Origin: Owenia fusiformis | Lineage: Eukaryota > Annelida > Polychaeta > Sabellida > Oweniidae | Reading direction: 5' to 3' | Assembly (NCBI GenBank): GCA_903813345.2 | Contig: CAIIXF020000008.1 | Coordinates: forward strand, 31,086,867-31,150,866 | DNA length: 64,000 bases | Shown here: positions 1 through 13,900 of the stretch, piece by piece | How the letters are laid out: the number at the start of each line of letters is the position of its first letter | Position numbering within the stretch: the first letter of the stretch is position 1 | Notes under the pieces: generated by a model | What the model was told of the DNA's origin: nothing | What the model saw: the letters and a program-made list of their open reading frames with translations, nothing else | Database searches by the model: none | Translations under genes and position numbers: made by a program

Positions 1-114
1 TATATTGTTTTTACCGAGGGATATACCCTGTATCAAAAATCGAGCATTTAATAACTAATTTATCCTATACTTTTTTTATATAATACAAATTACAAATAAC
101 ATAACCAGAACCAG

Positions 115-255
115 ATTTATCCTATACTTAGTAGATTTTGAAGAAATTTCCGGGAATTGTTGAGCGGGTGATATATATATATATCCCGCTCACCTCAGAT
201 ATCAATTATATCCCCGCATGTTATTTACCTATAACACTACTAAGTATGGGATAAA
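115..255. repeat. Short inverted-repeat (MITE-like) element
   Basis: About 20 bp at 115-134 (ATTTATCCTATACTTAGTAG) is repeated in inverted, slightly diverged form at 237-255. A second palindrome with an AT-rich centre (GAGCGGG...CCCGCTC) lies inside at 162-191. The arms resemble those of the MITE at 38846-39103, so both may belong to one family. No clear target duplication was found. Confidence 0.5.
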
Positions 256-499
256 ACAAAGTAATACAGATAGTACAATAGTAATTACATTTTGAAAAAC
301 GGGGATATTAAACAAGTTATTTACATTTGCCATACATAAAAATTTATTAACATGTGTACATTTTGCGTATTCGCTTTTTTCATTTTAAATATTTAAAATG
401 CATGTCAATGTTGTAAAGGGATTTGGCACATTCTATTGTGAACATGTCAAATATATCGTTATCACTAATGCTAAAATCAATTCTACTTCCTAAAATTGT

Positions 500-1293
500 T
501 TGCAGTAGAATGTGTCCATCGGGTCTTAAGAGTTTGACCCCATCCTCAATGGGTAAGATATCTATTAGGCTTTCATGAAATGCTTTTCTTTCTTTAGAAA
601 ATGGGAGACAATATTGTTACATACATAATAACAATGCTTACATATGAATCTTTTATATCCGGGTGTAGTAGTATAGCAAGCTTTAGTAGATGACCTATTG
701 CCCACAAAAAGTTTGGGAATTTCTTGCCAATGGTCCATGCAAAGCATCGTTCAAGCGAGCATTGTATGTTTTTAAAGAGTATATAGTAAAAGATCATCAT
801 TTGCGCCAAGGCGAGTTTGCTATGCTTTTTCTTCAAATGGCGTATTTCTATCTTGGTCGCTTTTTGAAAATGTTTTTTTTGGAAGGAGATTCCTAGAACT
901 TACAACGTTTCTAAATTGTTTCCTTATGAAAGAGTAGTCCAAAGACATGATAGATATTGATGATTGATATGATATAGATATTACTCCTAAAGTGGATAAA
1001 ACTACGTCTGATGATACACGATTTTCAAATCCTTGCGCGACTCTGAAGATTTTACGCTTTGCAATATTAAAGAGTTTCCGGTCATTTGAAGACAAGCCAT
1101 ACCACAGCTCGCAACCAAAAAGGCAGATGGCATAATAATAGTTTGCCATATGTTTTAGAAAAATTAAGGGGTTGGCGCCATTTTGATGCATTCCTAGAGT
1201 TCTCTTCAAAGAGTAAACTCTATTGCGGAGTTTCTTTTCGGATTTCTGCAATGTCTCATTAGCAAAGCCAGTAAAATGGCACATGCATTTCAC
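500..1293 (-). mobile_element. Degenerate LINE fragment (C-terminal end of reverse transcriptase ORF)
   Basis: The minus strand has a 157-codon open stretch (820-1293) with the look of the region downstream of a LINE reverse transcriptase: YAICLFGCELWYGLS, followed by a basic segment NIAKRKIFRVAQGF. A second frame (565-747) then carries ICKHC...VSHFL, like the C-x2-C...H zinc motif near the end of CR1/Jockey-type ORF2 proteins. A frame change near 820-836 and the missing catalytic core mark it as a dead, 5'-truncated copy. The clade cannot be set by eye. It lies downstream of the FSP1 stop and is not part of that gene. Confidence 0.55.
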
Positions 1294-1915
1294 AAAACAT
1301 TTTTTTGAACTTCACTTTAATTGTGAATGTGGTATGTATGGCCATCTTGAATATATTTTCGATTTACAAAATACAATTTTGTTATTGATGTACGAGTTCA
1401 TTTTGAACCCAACTGGTTTAAAATAATAAAAACATGGAGTGTAGTTAACGATCGTTAAAGTCGAAAATGTTCACTTTTCGCAAATTAGTTTTTTATATCC
1501 ATTCTTGGTAAGAGAACCCCGCACTTGGTCGGAATGGGAAAACATTTCAACAAAACGTTCTTATGTAAAGATCTCTAGAACAAGAATATATAAATCTTGT
1601 ATACATAGTGACGATTGTTAGAAATAATCTTTCCTTAACACCAATCGCATGTCCATACAATATCTTAAAGTCAAATCTATTTTTTTATTCAAATTATTCT
1701 TTTGCAGATATACATAGTTATACAAAAACACATATAAATATACTAATCTAATCTTGTTCTACACTGTCATCTATTGACACATTTCAAATGTTTAGTTCAA
1801 ATGCAAAATATAAACTTGGTGCTGATGTAACAAACTAACAGTCATGGTATCGTGTAGAATACCATAGGATTATTACGTCACTGGTGGTATTTCCCTATCA
1901 CCTGTAAGGCTCGTG
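1294..1915. other. 3' flank of the FSP1 gene, nothing else recognised
   Basis: AT-rich, no long open frame. On the minus strand an AATAAA hexamer near 1682-1690 (TTTATT on plus) lies about 230 bp beyond the FSP1 stop and is a candidate polyadenylation signal. That role is inference. Confidence 0.3.
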
Positions 1916-4900
1916 TTATTTTGGCTGCTTTAATCCAAAATCTGACCAAGTCTTGCCAGTCATCAAATCTCTTGATTTCAACATTTTAATAATAAAACCA
2001 GGAATTGTCGAAGACGTTCCTTTTTGGCCAAATCCAACATTTCTTCCAATTGAGATTCCCATCATGATAAAACCTGAAAAATGCATAAACTTTGTGATCA
2101 TTATCTGGTGTGGGTATAATTACGAGGTTTGCAACTTCCTATTTATAAGGATAGTCAGCTATGTTATGTTATTGTTAGTTCTCTACAACGCGTAAATTGT
2201 TCAGGGCTCATTCAACCTATTTCACGGGTTTTCATCGAAAGATTTGACCGACTTGGGGAGCACGCTATTTTTCATAAAAACACTAAGAAAACTACAAAAA
2301 TTTACGAAATAACGAAATATTAGCACGAAATAGTGACATGACAATATTTACATTATGTTCTCAGCATAACTCTGAAGATATTAATGAGATGTACATGCAT
2401 CGGGTCTTTTTTGGTTTTTCTTTTTGTTTACGTTTCTTTTTTATAAAAATAATGTAAATTTTTTGTTCCGACTTGAGGGAGAAGTTTTGTATTTCACGAT
2501 TTGATGACAACCCGTGTACATGGACAATTTCTGAGCTCGCATTCTCTTCTAAACTTTGAAACCACATGTTGAGTGCATTTTTCTCATAAGCAAAAGGACA
2601 AGCTCATATAAACAGCATGATGTGCTATGCTCATTTCAAAACGCATTCAAATACTCAATATCAATATTGTAAATAATTAAACAGATGTAGATATTGTATG
2701 TCTATTATGCAACATAGTCATTTGAATCATATTATTTTATAATGATTAATCCCCATTCGTCTAACAGTTTTACACATTAACAGGCCCCTTCATTTCTTTA
2801 CATTAGTATATGTTTTAATCCCGTTGTTTTCTAGTCTTTTATATGTGTTTTACTATTTAGTTTCACAATCTATTGTTTAAACCAGTTTTGTTATTTTTCC
2901 TTGCTGTGTTTCTTTTTATAATGCTTTGTGTCCTATCTATGGTAATCACATTCACTTAGTTGAGTTTGGGTTTTGGCCCAGTGGCAGAAGTCGTTGTTGC
3001 AGAGATACATGTTTTTTGATACAGTACAGAATTTTATGCTTGAATTTTGAAATAGACTTATTTTATCATATTTTATATTGGAGTTTGAGTTACTTTTATT
3101 TGCCACCCACGGGGCTTCCATCGCCCGTTTACAATTATAACAGATTTCTTGATACAATCGTATGTTTGCAAACCTTCTTAAATGTAATGCAATATAGATA
3201 GACAAAGATGTTGACTACGAACCTGCATTGTATTTTTTCAGTGGCTTCCCAGATGTTTTGTTTGCAAAATTTGCTACAATACATTTAGCATGTTCCATTC
3301 CATTCAGAGCCATTTTGGGTTCGTCGGTATTACAGCAATCACCAATAGCAAATACGTCTTCGCAACCAATTACATTAAAATATTCGTCCACCTTGAGTCT
3401 TCCAAAACTATCCATTTTATCACCTAAAACATGTGGTTGTTTTATCACAAAGAGTTTATAAAGGATGTCCATGTACAAGAGTGTTGTAAAACACGTGGTT
3501 TTTGCTTTCAATCTTTAATATGAGGTAAAACCTGCTTTATATTTAAGGGGGTTCCACCCCTGAACTTAATATTTTTTCTTAAAAGAATTGAGACGAACTC
3601 TATCTTAGATCAGTAAAGCTGGCATCGTACCCTACTATCACACCAAACTAGTTCTCACTACGTTCTCGAAAACGGGCTTAAACTGTGCACGAACGGATTT
3701 GACGTACTAGGAACCAACTAAGAACCGTTTGGGATCTGTTTACAAACTTCATGAAACTACTAGAACGAGTAGGTCCTCCACAACTTAGAGCATGCTCAAA
3801 ATTTTCTGGTGATCGTCAAAACGTTGCCGAATCGGTTTTAAACTGTGTGCGAACTGAATGAACGTAGCTACAACGTTCTACGGTCTGTTTACGAACTTCA
3901 TGGACTTTCCCGGACGGGGAATGTGATTTAGAATTTTGAATCGATTCAAAATTCGATGGCGACCATGCCGTTCTGTTATCAGGTCATGATGACCTTCTAG
4001 ACTAAGGGACGGTTTACACTACGTTGCACTCCGACTTGGTGCGACCTGAACGAACTGCGAATGAGATGGACGTATTGAAGACTGTTTATGAACGAAGTAG
4101 CTAATTATTTTAGACATATATCCCGACCGCAGCCAGATTGAGCCCGTTTTACGACATTTTCGTAGGACTGGCAAGAACGGGTAAGAACTAGTTTGGTGTG
4201 ATAGGGGGGTTACCAAGAGAGGATTCGTAGGCATCTCGTCTTGTTGTTAAACCGATGCAAGGTATCACTAAATCGGTTGGTATCTGTTTGCCGCCAGATG
4301 TCTCCACTGTTGTAGCGCCATCTTTATTTAATTGTTCAAGATTTGTCACTTTGTCACCTTTAACAATATCAAAAGAAACCAATTTTGATGACAGCGAATA
4401 ATAATCTACATGAGATATATTGCATTAATCTGAATTTAACCAGCGTTTACAATAAGCAAGGGTGAACCTACCCAAAATTACAGTAACTCCCATTTGTTCA
4501 AGAATCTTCTGGACATCTTTTCTATTTTTGGCAGTGTAGTGAGGACTGACGAGATTATCATTCGCGTGAATGAGTGTAATACTTTTATCTTTGAAGTCCG
4601 TACCAAGTTCGCCAGCCATTTCAACCCCGACTGGACCCCCTCCTACAATGACTATGTTCCTTGCCGCAGCAACCTAAAATAATAATGAAAATATTGTAGA
4701 TTTTGTTACTCAATTTGTCCTCTTTAAATACTTCTAGCGATTAATCCTTTTGAAAGGGTCACCAAGGGTCACAGCAGCCCCCACATGACATCAGTTCCAT
4801 TATGATAGCAGTCCCAATAAAATGCTAACCTGTATATTGATCACTTTAGCTTGACTGCACTGATTCTTGAATTGAGGTGAACTTTGGCTACGCCAAATAC

Positions 4901-7900
4901 CTAGAATAAATATGTACCTTTGACTTTGAGATGACCTTGGCCCATAAACATTGACTTTGTCCTCAGGCCACCTAACCATGAGTCGCCAAGGACCATAGTA
5001 TCATTCAAGTGCTTTGATATTGACCTTTGACCTTGGAATGACCTTGTCAGATAAATGACCTTGACCCCAGGCCACTCAATCAAGGGTCACCAAGGGTCAT
5101 AACAGCCCACGGGATCTTGGAATGCCAAATACTTAGACATTGACCTTTGACCTCTGAATTACCTTGACTTCAGGTCACCTAATCATGGGTCGCCAAGGGT
5201 CACAGTAGCACTCAAGGTCCTTAAAATGCCCAAAACTTAGATATTCACTATTGACCTTAAAATGACCTTGAGCCATAAACATTCACCCACCTTGACCTCG
5301 GGTCACCTAATCATGGGTTGCCATGGGTCACAACAGCCCAAAAGTCCTTAAATCACCAAATACCTAGATGATGACCTTCGACCTAGGGATGACCTTGACC
5401 CCACTCACCTAATCATGGTCGCCAAGGGTCAAAGCAGCAGCCCCAAAATGCATCTAGAAGCTAAATACCAAGATATTGACTTTTGACCTTCGAATGACCT
5501 TGACCCCAAAATTTGACTTTGACCTCAGGTCACCAAATAATTGGTCATCGAGGGTCACATCACATCCAAATACCTAGATACTGAACTTTAACATTGGAAT
5601 GACCTCTGACCTTCATAGAATGCCAAGCATGAGGACCCAAGGTCAAGCGGTCTAGGAGGAGACAGATTGACAAACAGACCACCGTACGTGTTTTATAGTA
5701 AGAAGACGATGGAGTCAGTCTGCATCCTTACTATTACATTGTTCATCACATTTAATATTTCTGATGGAGTGTTTTGATTTCTGTTTTGATGCTGGTCTTA
5801 AGTTGTTCTAGGTCTCTTAGCTTGGGTTTAGCATAAAAATGGTCCTTCAAATAGCCTCAGAGAAAAAAGTGTGGTCCGTCAAATATGGTGAATAGGGAGG
5901 CCCTCACAATGTCTTATAGCCCCCCTATACAGAGAGGTCAGAGGTTCAAGAAACTGCATTGATTGGGAATTTAGTGTAGCCTTTGTTGTGTGTATCAATT
6001 TGAGACCACTGTGTTTTCATTTGGATATCCTTTGGTCTCCAGGCTAGCCTGCCTAACTCTGGAAGGTTACTCCTGAATCATTTGCCGATAATTGATCTGA
6101 TTATCTGTGTTTGTTCTGCCATTGTCATCCTCAAACATCTTTCTCTGTGCCTCTTTGAAGGAGTGTTTTAATGCTCATTCCAAGCAAAAAGACCTAGAAC
6201 AACTTAAGGGCGACATCCAAAGAGAAATCCAAAACATTCCACAGGAATTATTATCAAATGTGATGAACAATGTAGCAGTAAGGATACAGGCTGTCATCGA
6301 AATATAACGTTACATCGATTATGTGGTGTAAAAGGTAAAGGGTTAAAGCATAAAAAAGACAAGATTGAAATAAAAATGGTGTATTGGGGAGAAACCTTTC
6401 ATGTTTTGGCTGCATGACCATGCAAAAAATGTCTGAAAATATTGATTGGTTTATCTGTGCCCTTGATATACTTCTGGGTACAATTTTTGAGACACCCTGT
6501 ATAATATCAACATTTTGTTTTGTCAACCTCACCTTGTCTACGTAAGTATCATACACAGTATGGACCTCCTCTGGTGTTGTCTTAGGCTCTGTTTGACACG
6601 GGAGAACGCCATTAGACCCCGTCGCCAGGACCAAAACATCATATTTGACAGATTCACCATTTTCAAGGCTAATAGTTTTTGTATTCGTATCAATACCCGT
6701 GACTTTTCCAACCTTTAGTTTGTCCCCAAAGATATCTTTAAGGGGAATCGTGATTTTCTTTGCAAAACCTGAAAAGAATGAATGAAAATATAATAGGAAA
6801 CGAATAACGCTAAATACACGTTGGATAAGAGTATTTAACTTACCGTCAACCTGAAATGGAAGCACATTGGCGATCATGATACCGTGTTACTTCTGTCATC
6901 CTCATACATATTAGTTGTGCTCAGAAAGCTGTGAAAAGTGGTGAACACTTGAGACTCAATAACATATACAATATACATGTAACATATACCCATTATTACT
7001 TCATACGAGAGTGTAGTAATTCAGATACGATAAGTTTAACATTCTGATACTCATCAACTTCCTACCTTAAGCTTCAACTCGAAATTCTAGAAAGAAGCTG
7101 ATAAAAGGCAGTGATTTCATATAATAGGAATTTAAGCTTTTCGTACGTGTGCAATTGTGGTCAAATAGGAGTACATTCCCTACGTTATATGTCGTATTTG
7201 CTCGATTGAGTATAAAAGTAAAAGTAGAGTTAGTCCCTGGAAAATTAGTTGGATAATATAATAATCTCTTTGTGCCTTTATCTTACACGTACATATGCAC
7301 AAGTTCTATTATTTTAAAATGTATATGGCAGCTTATCTTCCTTAAGATTGTTATTGGCGTAATGAATTCCGGTGTGACTCCCATGACCGCCCTGCAACCT
7401 CACCATCATTTGAATGAATTGCGAGAAGAGGAATTGTTTTACAGGACTCGCGATTTGAACGGACTGTTGACGAACAGAATTAATCAAAAAATACATAGAA
7501 ATGGAAAAATTATTAATATTAGTTCACGATCCACGAACTTAAAGTGCTTAAAATTATGTTGCTGAAGGATTTATTCGACCCAAAGAATAATCACTCATTT
7601 TAACCAAACTTTGCCGTGCAGTTGACATACGAGTCAAATTATGAATATATCAAGTCTATATATAATATTTGTATTAGATGCACTTTGAATCGAGTCTAAT
7701 GAGGTTGTAAAATGTAGATATAAGCAGATATAAACACATGTAATGGTACAATCGTACATAAATACTAGACAGGTTCCAATTTCAGAATATCTCAAGGGAA
7801 AGGGTTTTTGAGGCATTTTTTAGAAAAAGCAACAGACCTATTTTTTCTGGATCAGTTTTTCATGCTGATAAAGATATTAGAAGATGACAGCTCAACGGGG

Positions 7901-10900
7901 TGGTCACGACACTGAATTTTAGCGTTTTTACCCCCCTAGGAAATTATTTTAGGGGGTACTATAATATTAGTTCATAACTCAAACGATATATAAACTATTG
8001 TTCTGAGTTCTACAGCATACATAGTTAGTACAGAGATGAATACTATCCTAAAGTTATAGGTTGATATCTTTGTTGGTTTCTTAAAAATACAATTAATTAG
8101 AAAAAAATATGCAATTTTGTCATATTTTTCTTGCTTATTTTATATTTGAAGCTTCAAGCAAAATGTTCTAACTTAAACAGCTCAAAGTAGTACTCTAACA
8201 ACATCCCCAAGCTATGTGTGATATTGTAATACATCTATTATAGTGATGAAGTACTATTTTGTAATTTTAATATGACTTTATAGTGCCCAACCCCTGGTAA
8301 ATAGAAGAAAGTTGGTGTGGTTTTCTTCTGGTTTTAACATTTTATGGTCTTCTTAGTTGAAGATACAATCCATTCTGTCAGTTAACCATGAGTAGCTTTA
8401 CAATGGTTAACTATTCCCATGAATAGAGGGTTGGGACCTCAAAAATACCAGAACTGTTAAGTAGCATCCTTGGGCAACACTCTTCAGAGCATTTCCTTAT
8501 ACTCCGATAATCTGCAGGGGATACTATAAGAAACCTATATATTTAAGATACTAATGAAGATACTGAATTAAAATTTTCAGGATTTGGTCCTGGTATGATA
8601 GGTAATCTGTATGACAAAAATGACAAAACGAAAAAACTCTGTTGCCATAGTAACAAGAATACCACACTATTTATTTCCTAAGAAATGTGTTTTAAGAGGT
8701 TCTGTCATTCTCTTCATATTTTCAATTCTAAATATGTCTACAATGTTGGATGATTAAAATTATGGTGAAGTAATCTTTTCTATTGTTCTATTGTTCTCTA
8801 AAACAAAAGTTGCTATGGCGACACATAGATCATAGAAAAAATCCTGGGATGATCGCTCTATTTGTCAGGAAATTAAAATGGAAACTGAAAAATGAGTTTC
8901 TTCCTACTGAACAGCAATTTGGTAGACCATGGCTGACACGTATAAGAGAAAACGTTTATCAGTTCTATGTCATTTTGTTGTTATTTTTTTTATTTATCGT
9001 GCTCTGGGACTTATGCCGAATCTTCTCCAACTGCAAAGGAAGGCAAGATTTTAATAATGAACATGCATATATCTCAACAAATATGGCCTAAGATTTGGAC
9101 AATGATGAGGAAACTCTGGGGGAAAATTACCCCAAAATTTTGACAATTGTCGAAAAGTGGCAAACAACATTCATTATTGATAGTACCTCAGTGTAAATAC
9201 TCGCATCTGATTGGTCAATTAGCGGTCAACATTTTTGCCTGTACCTCACTTGTGCATCATGGGATATCATATTATTGACCGCGTATGTTACTGTACTACA
9301 CTTGTGAATTATGGGAAATATGACGTCACAATGTTTACAGAAAAAACATGGTAGTCGGACATTTTGTACACGTTGATGAAAGTGATATTTTGACTTTTCT
9401 ACACGACGAGTATAGCAACAATACAAATAGAAACGCAAAATTAACATTAATTTACTAGCGAGTACGCAGTTATGTGCCGAAAACAGAGAGTTTAGCTTCC
9501 ACTGTCTTCAGATTTTCTTAAAAATTATTGCTGGCGTGCAGGTTCGTAGAAAAGATTGTGAAAAGAAGCCATGATTGATGACTGTCGTATATATGAGTAT
9601 TATTAGTTTCTTCTGACTAACAAAACAATTGTAGACCTCTCCATTCGGTCAACCGTCGAAATCATATACCTCGACTGTAAAACTTGCAACACTGTTGACC
9701 TCGATCTTCGGTCTCTGTCAACAGTAGTTTCTCGGTTTACAGTCTCGGTATACAATTTTGCCGGTTGACCTCTGGAGAGGTCAACAATTGTATAAAGTTC
9801 AATATGGCTATTTCGCTTCTATGTCATAAAGATATGGTACGATCTCAGGTCAATCAATAAATTTCACAAGTGGCACTCTATCTTATGAAGAAAATACTAT
9901 CGTATTTGAAGACATGTCAAAAATTTGGTGGAAATTTTGTCACTCCTGATTTGACCTGGAAAGGTTCAGGTAAGTTATCACAAACAATTTCAGACAGTTG
10001 TATCTTTGATTATGACTATTTTCTGACCATGTAGACAGGTATACAGGGATAATAAAATCAATCGGACTCGGAGAACTAGCAATCAACCCATCAATATATT
10101 TTATCAAAGTTGTTGACCTCATTTTCACCAAAAATGCAATCATTTTAACAATGTTAAATGCATTACTATTCTTTATTTTAATGTATCAAATAGCTCTTGA
10201 AAAGAAAACTGAATTCCCCTAAGATTAGTGTTCCCCATGTTATTTCCCCTTTGAAAAAAATCATGCTATCCATTGGTTTCAGTTCATTTTGGTCATCCAA
10301 ATTCAGTGTTTCAAAGTCCCTGGAGCAATCCACTTTTCCTCTTAGGAAATAGAACATGTCCCAAAGCATATTCTAATTATGCATTCAACAATATAATTAA
10401 AGGTTGCATCTTTGGTAAAAATTAGGTCAACATTTTTAGTAAAAAGTATGTTGATCGGGCCATTCCCTTTAATATCACTTAGGTCTGATTAATCATTATA
10501 TTTACTTTTCTTGAAGATAATGAATAGATCTAAAGGATATACCCATGTTCATGGTCAGAAAATATTCATAATTCAAGTTAGAATTGTCTGAAGTTGTTTG
10601 CGATAATTACCTACATGCTCCTTTATAACATTATTATGTAAATACTATCAAATGCTTTAGTCATGACAGTTGAAGTAAACTGAAGTTATGGTATTTAAAT
10701 GCAGAATCAGATCTATAAAGAGTAAACAAAATTGAAAGCAACATGTACAGTTGACCTACCAATGTATTTCTTACAATCTCAAATATAATATCTCCCAAAA
10801 GATCCACAATATATTATTAATTGGTAATGTTATTTAAAATTCAAAGTGTAAAAAGGGGGAAATGTGCAAATTCTCTCAAATAATAATAAATAAGTTACAC

Positions 10901-13900
10901 TAAGTTATACAAGTGAGGCACCATCGGTGGGAAAGTCATCTTTGGTTAATAAAAAAGATTCTTAGCTACTTTTCTAACATCTGGCTGTGATATATGCATC
11001 ATGGCTTAATGAGGACTCTGCTATATGGTCATATGATGAGAACTAACAGTTTTACGGAACTTTTGCCATGTTTTTCACATTGTAAATGACCCTTCTGAAT
11101 GGGTTGTAAAGGTATATACCAGGAGGTATACGTATATGGCTCAAATGACTCGTGCCCTAGTACATGGGGACACTGTAGTACATTACTTGTGCATGATGAC
11201 CACCATAGTCTAGTTGCTCAAATGAGATCAATTGATGATTATAATGTTTAGACTTTATGTCAATGTCCAGACTGTTTGCCAACCTCTCTAGTATGTGATT
11301 ACACTAGATTTCATTATGATACATGTACTAAATTGAAAACTTACATATAAAATATCTTAAGTCCCATATTCTAGTAATAAATGAATTAGAATGCCACCTA
11401 ACATTTGATGATGGTATGAATTAATTTATTTGGTGTCTATCAATACATGTTTCTAATTTAATGCTGCGAAATGATAAAATTCACCACATCCACTTTCTTC
11501 AATTTTCCAGGGGTAGGGCACTATAAAGTCATATTAAAATTACACAATAGTACTTCATAACTAAATAGATGTATTACAATACCGCACATAGCTTGGAAAT
11601 GTTTTTAGAATACTACTATAAGCTGTTAAAGCTGTCATATTTTGCTTGAAGCTACAAATATAAAATTGGCAAGACAAAAATTGCGTATCTTTTTCCTGTT
11701 TATTGTATTTTTTCTGAGACCAATGAGGGTATCAACCTATAAATTTAGGACAGTATTCATATTTGTACTAGCAATGTATGGTGTACAACTCAGAACAATA
11801 GCTCATATATCCTTTGAGTTATGAACTAGTTTCATAGTACCCCCTAGAATATTTTCCAAGGGGGGTAAAAATGCCAAAATTCAGTGTCGTGACCACCCCG
11901 TTGAGCTGTCATCTTTTAATATCTTTTTCAGCATGAAAAACTGATCTAGTAAGAATAGGTCTGTTGCTTTTTCTAAAAAATGCCTCAAAAACTTGAATTA
12001 TTTGAATTGGAACCTGTCTATACACCATCTGCACCATGAAGTAAAATTCTAAAAATATTTTCAAGATCACTCACTTTCAATGGTTGAATTAATTTTAGAA
12101 TATTTTATATGCATACAGATATTGCGTTATGTTATGCAATATCCTAAATATACAAGTCAAACTGTCCCACGGTTAAAAAATAATCTCATCTTATAGCTTA
12201 CATACGCCAATACAAATGTACTTTGAAGTATAGCAGAAGCTGTATATCTTAACCTTTTTCTACAGAGGCGCGCAACGCTGCCAGGCTGTGAAAGAAATAC
12301 GGCGTATCCGAGATTATCGTGATGTCAGCTCTGTCTTTCAATTTGTACGCCAAATTTGCACCCGCGTAGCCTCCACCGACGACCACGATGTGACCGCAGT
12401 TAATCCTAGTTTGGCTATAGCTAGTTCCCATGTTTTGCACAATATTATACATGTAATACATATAATCGAATATGTATTCAAATAAGCCCATCTTGTATCA
12501 CAGACTATTTACAGCGGTGTGATAAAGTAGCGACTAGTGTACAGATGTACAGTTCGTCTAAGCTATTTGCACTTATCTCATATAAGTATACAGTTTTGTT
12601 TTGGACCTTTATCACTCACAACAAGTTTAAATTATTTTAATTATTAGCTCAAGTCAATTAATATAAATATCTCATGATTTTACTCCACTTAACTATTTTC
12701 AGAAAAATGAAGTTAAGGATGGGGATATTTTTCATATTGATAGAAATTGGTAGAATTTATGGTAAGACAAAAACATGTACACACATATAGCTAGGCAAGG
12801 TGTGTCCAATTCCAGCCAATCCGAACAGAGTATTCACATAATGAACAGTGTGTGAAATATCAATAACACATGCAAGATCACTAGTTGTCATGGTGATGAA
12901 TGGACTTTTCACATTGGATTTGATGACTTGCCAACTTAACCCTTGCAAAAAAACATTGAAAATGCGTTATTTTAGTGATTTCGTTCCTTTTAGATGATTT
13001 TATAGAAAAAATAACAATGTTTTAAAAGAATTTAAACCTAAGACTCAATGCATTGTAGCTGTTTCATCCCACCCAGGCGTTGTTTCCTAAACTTTGGATT
13101 CCAGCTGCGCGGTCATGCAAAGGTTTGGAAACGACACCTTCATGGTATGATTCAGCAAACAATGCAATGAGTTCAGGGCTTAAATCCTTTAACAACACAC
13201 GCCTTGTCCCAATCAACATTTTGAATTAAATTGGAAAGTTTCACATTGCACATTTTGATATATGAATTAGGCTTGGACTATAATATAAGCCAAAGTGGTT
13301 TAAACTTTATATGGGGCCTTGAAGTATATCATACTGTATTATTCATTGCATGCTTTTTGACATTTTGTAGGTATTATGTTAACAGTATGAGACTGTAATA
13401 AATATTTTACTAACCAGATACTTCAACTATAGTACCGCCTCACTTTTAACCTCGTTATTTTTTATATCGGTAAGCTTTATATCTCATTATTGGTTTTTTG
13501 CCAGCTTTTGTAAATCACAACTGAACGTATAGTGTCCTAAATTACATGCTGATTTTAAGTCAGAGCGATGACTTGCATTTTTTGTATTTTGTGATATTAG
13601 GCGATCAGCCTGGGGGGTTGGTCGGTACCAAATCAGGGGAATAATGGCCATGGTGATTTTTGGGAAGGTGTACACCCCTAGAGCAAGAAAATATGTGATA
13701 GCATTGCAGAAGTGGCAGCTAAAGGGGTGTTATCACCCATTTTTCAAAATGGCCGCCGGTATGCTTGCTACCAAATGAAAGAAGTTATATCGAAGCATAC
13801 TGAGAGGCAAAATCAGTATTTTTAGGGTCTAATTCTGGGTTTTAGGGGTTTATGGGATTTATGCCTAAATTCAAGTCATCAAAACAAAAAAATTCATATG

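Noticed and set aside
8783-9091. 102-codon frame inside the large foldback element
   Set aside because: No transposase or known domain signature; kept only as a note in the element entry.
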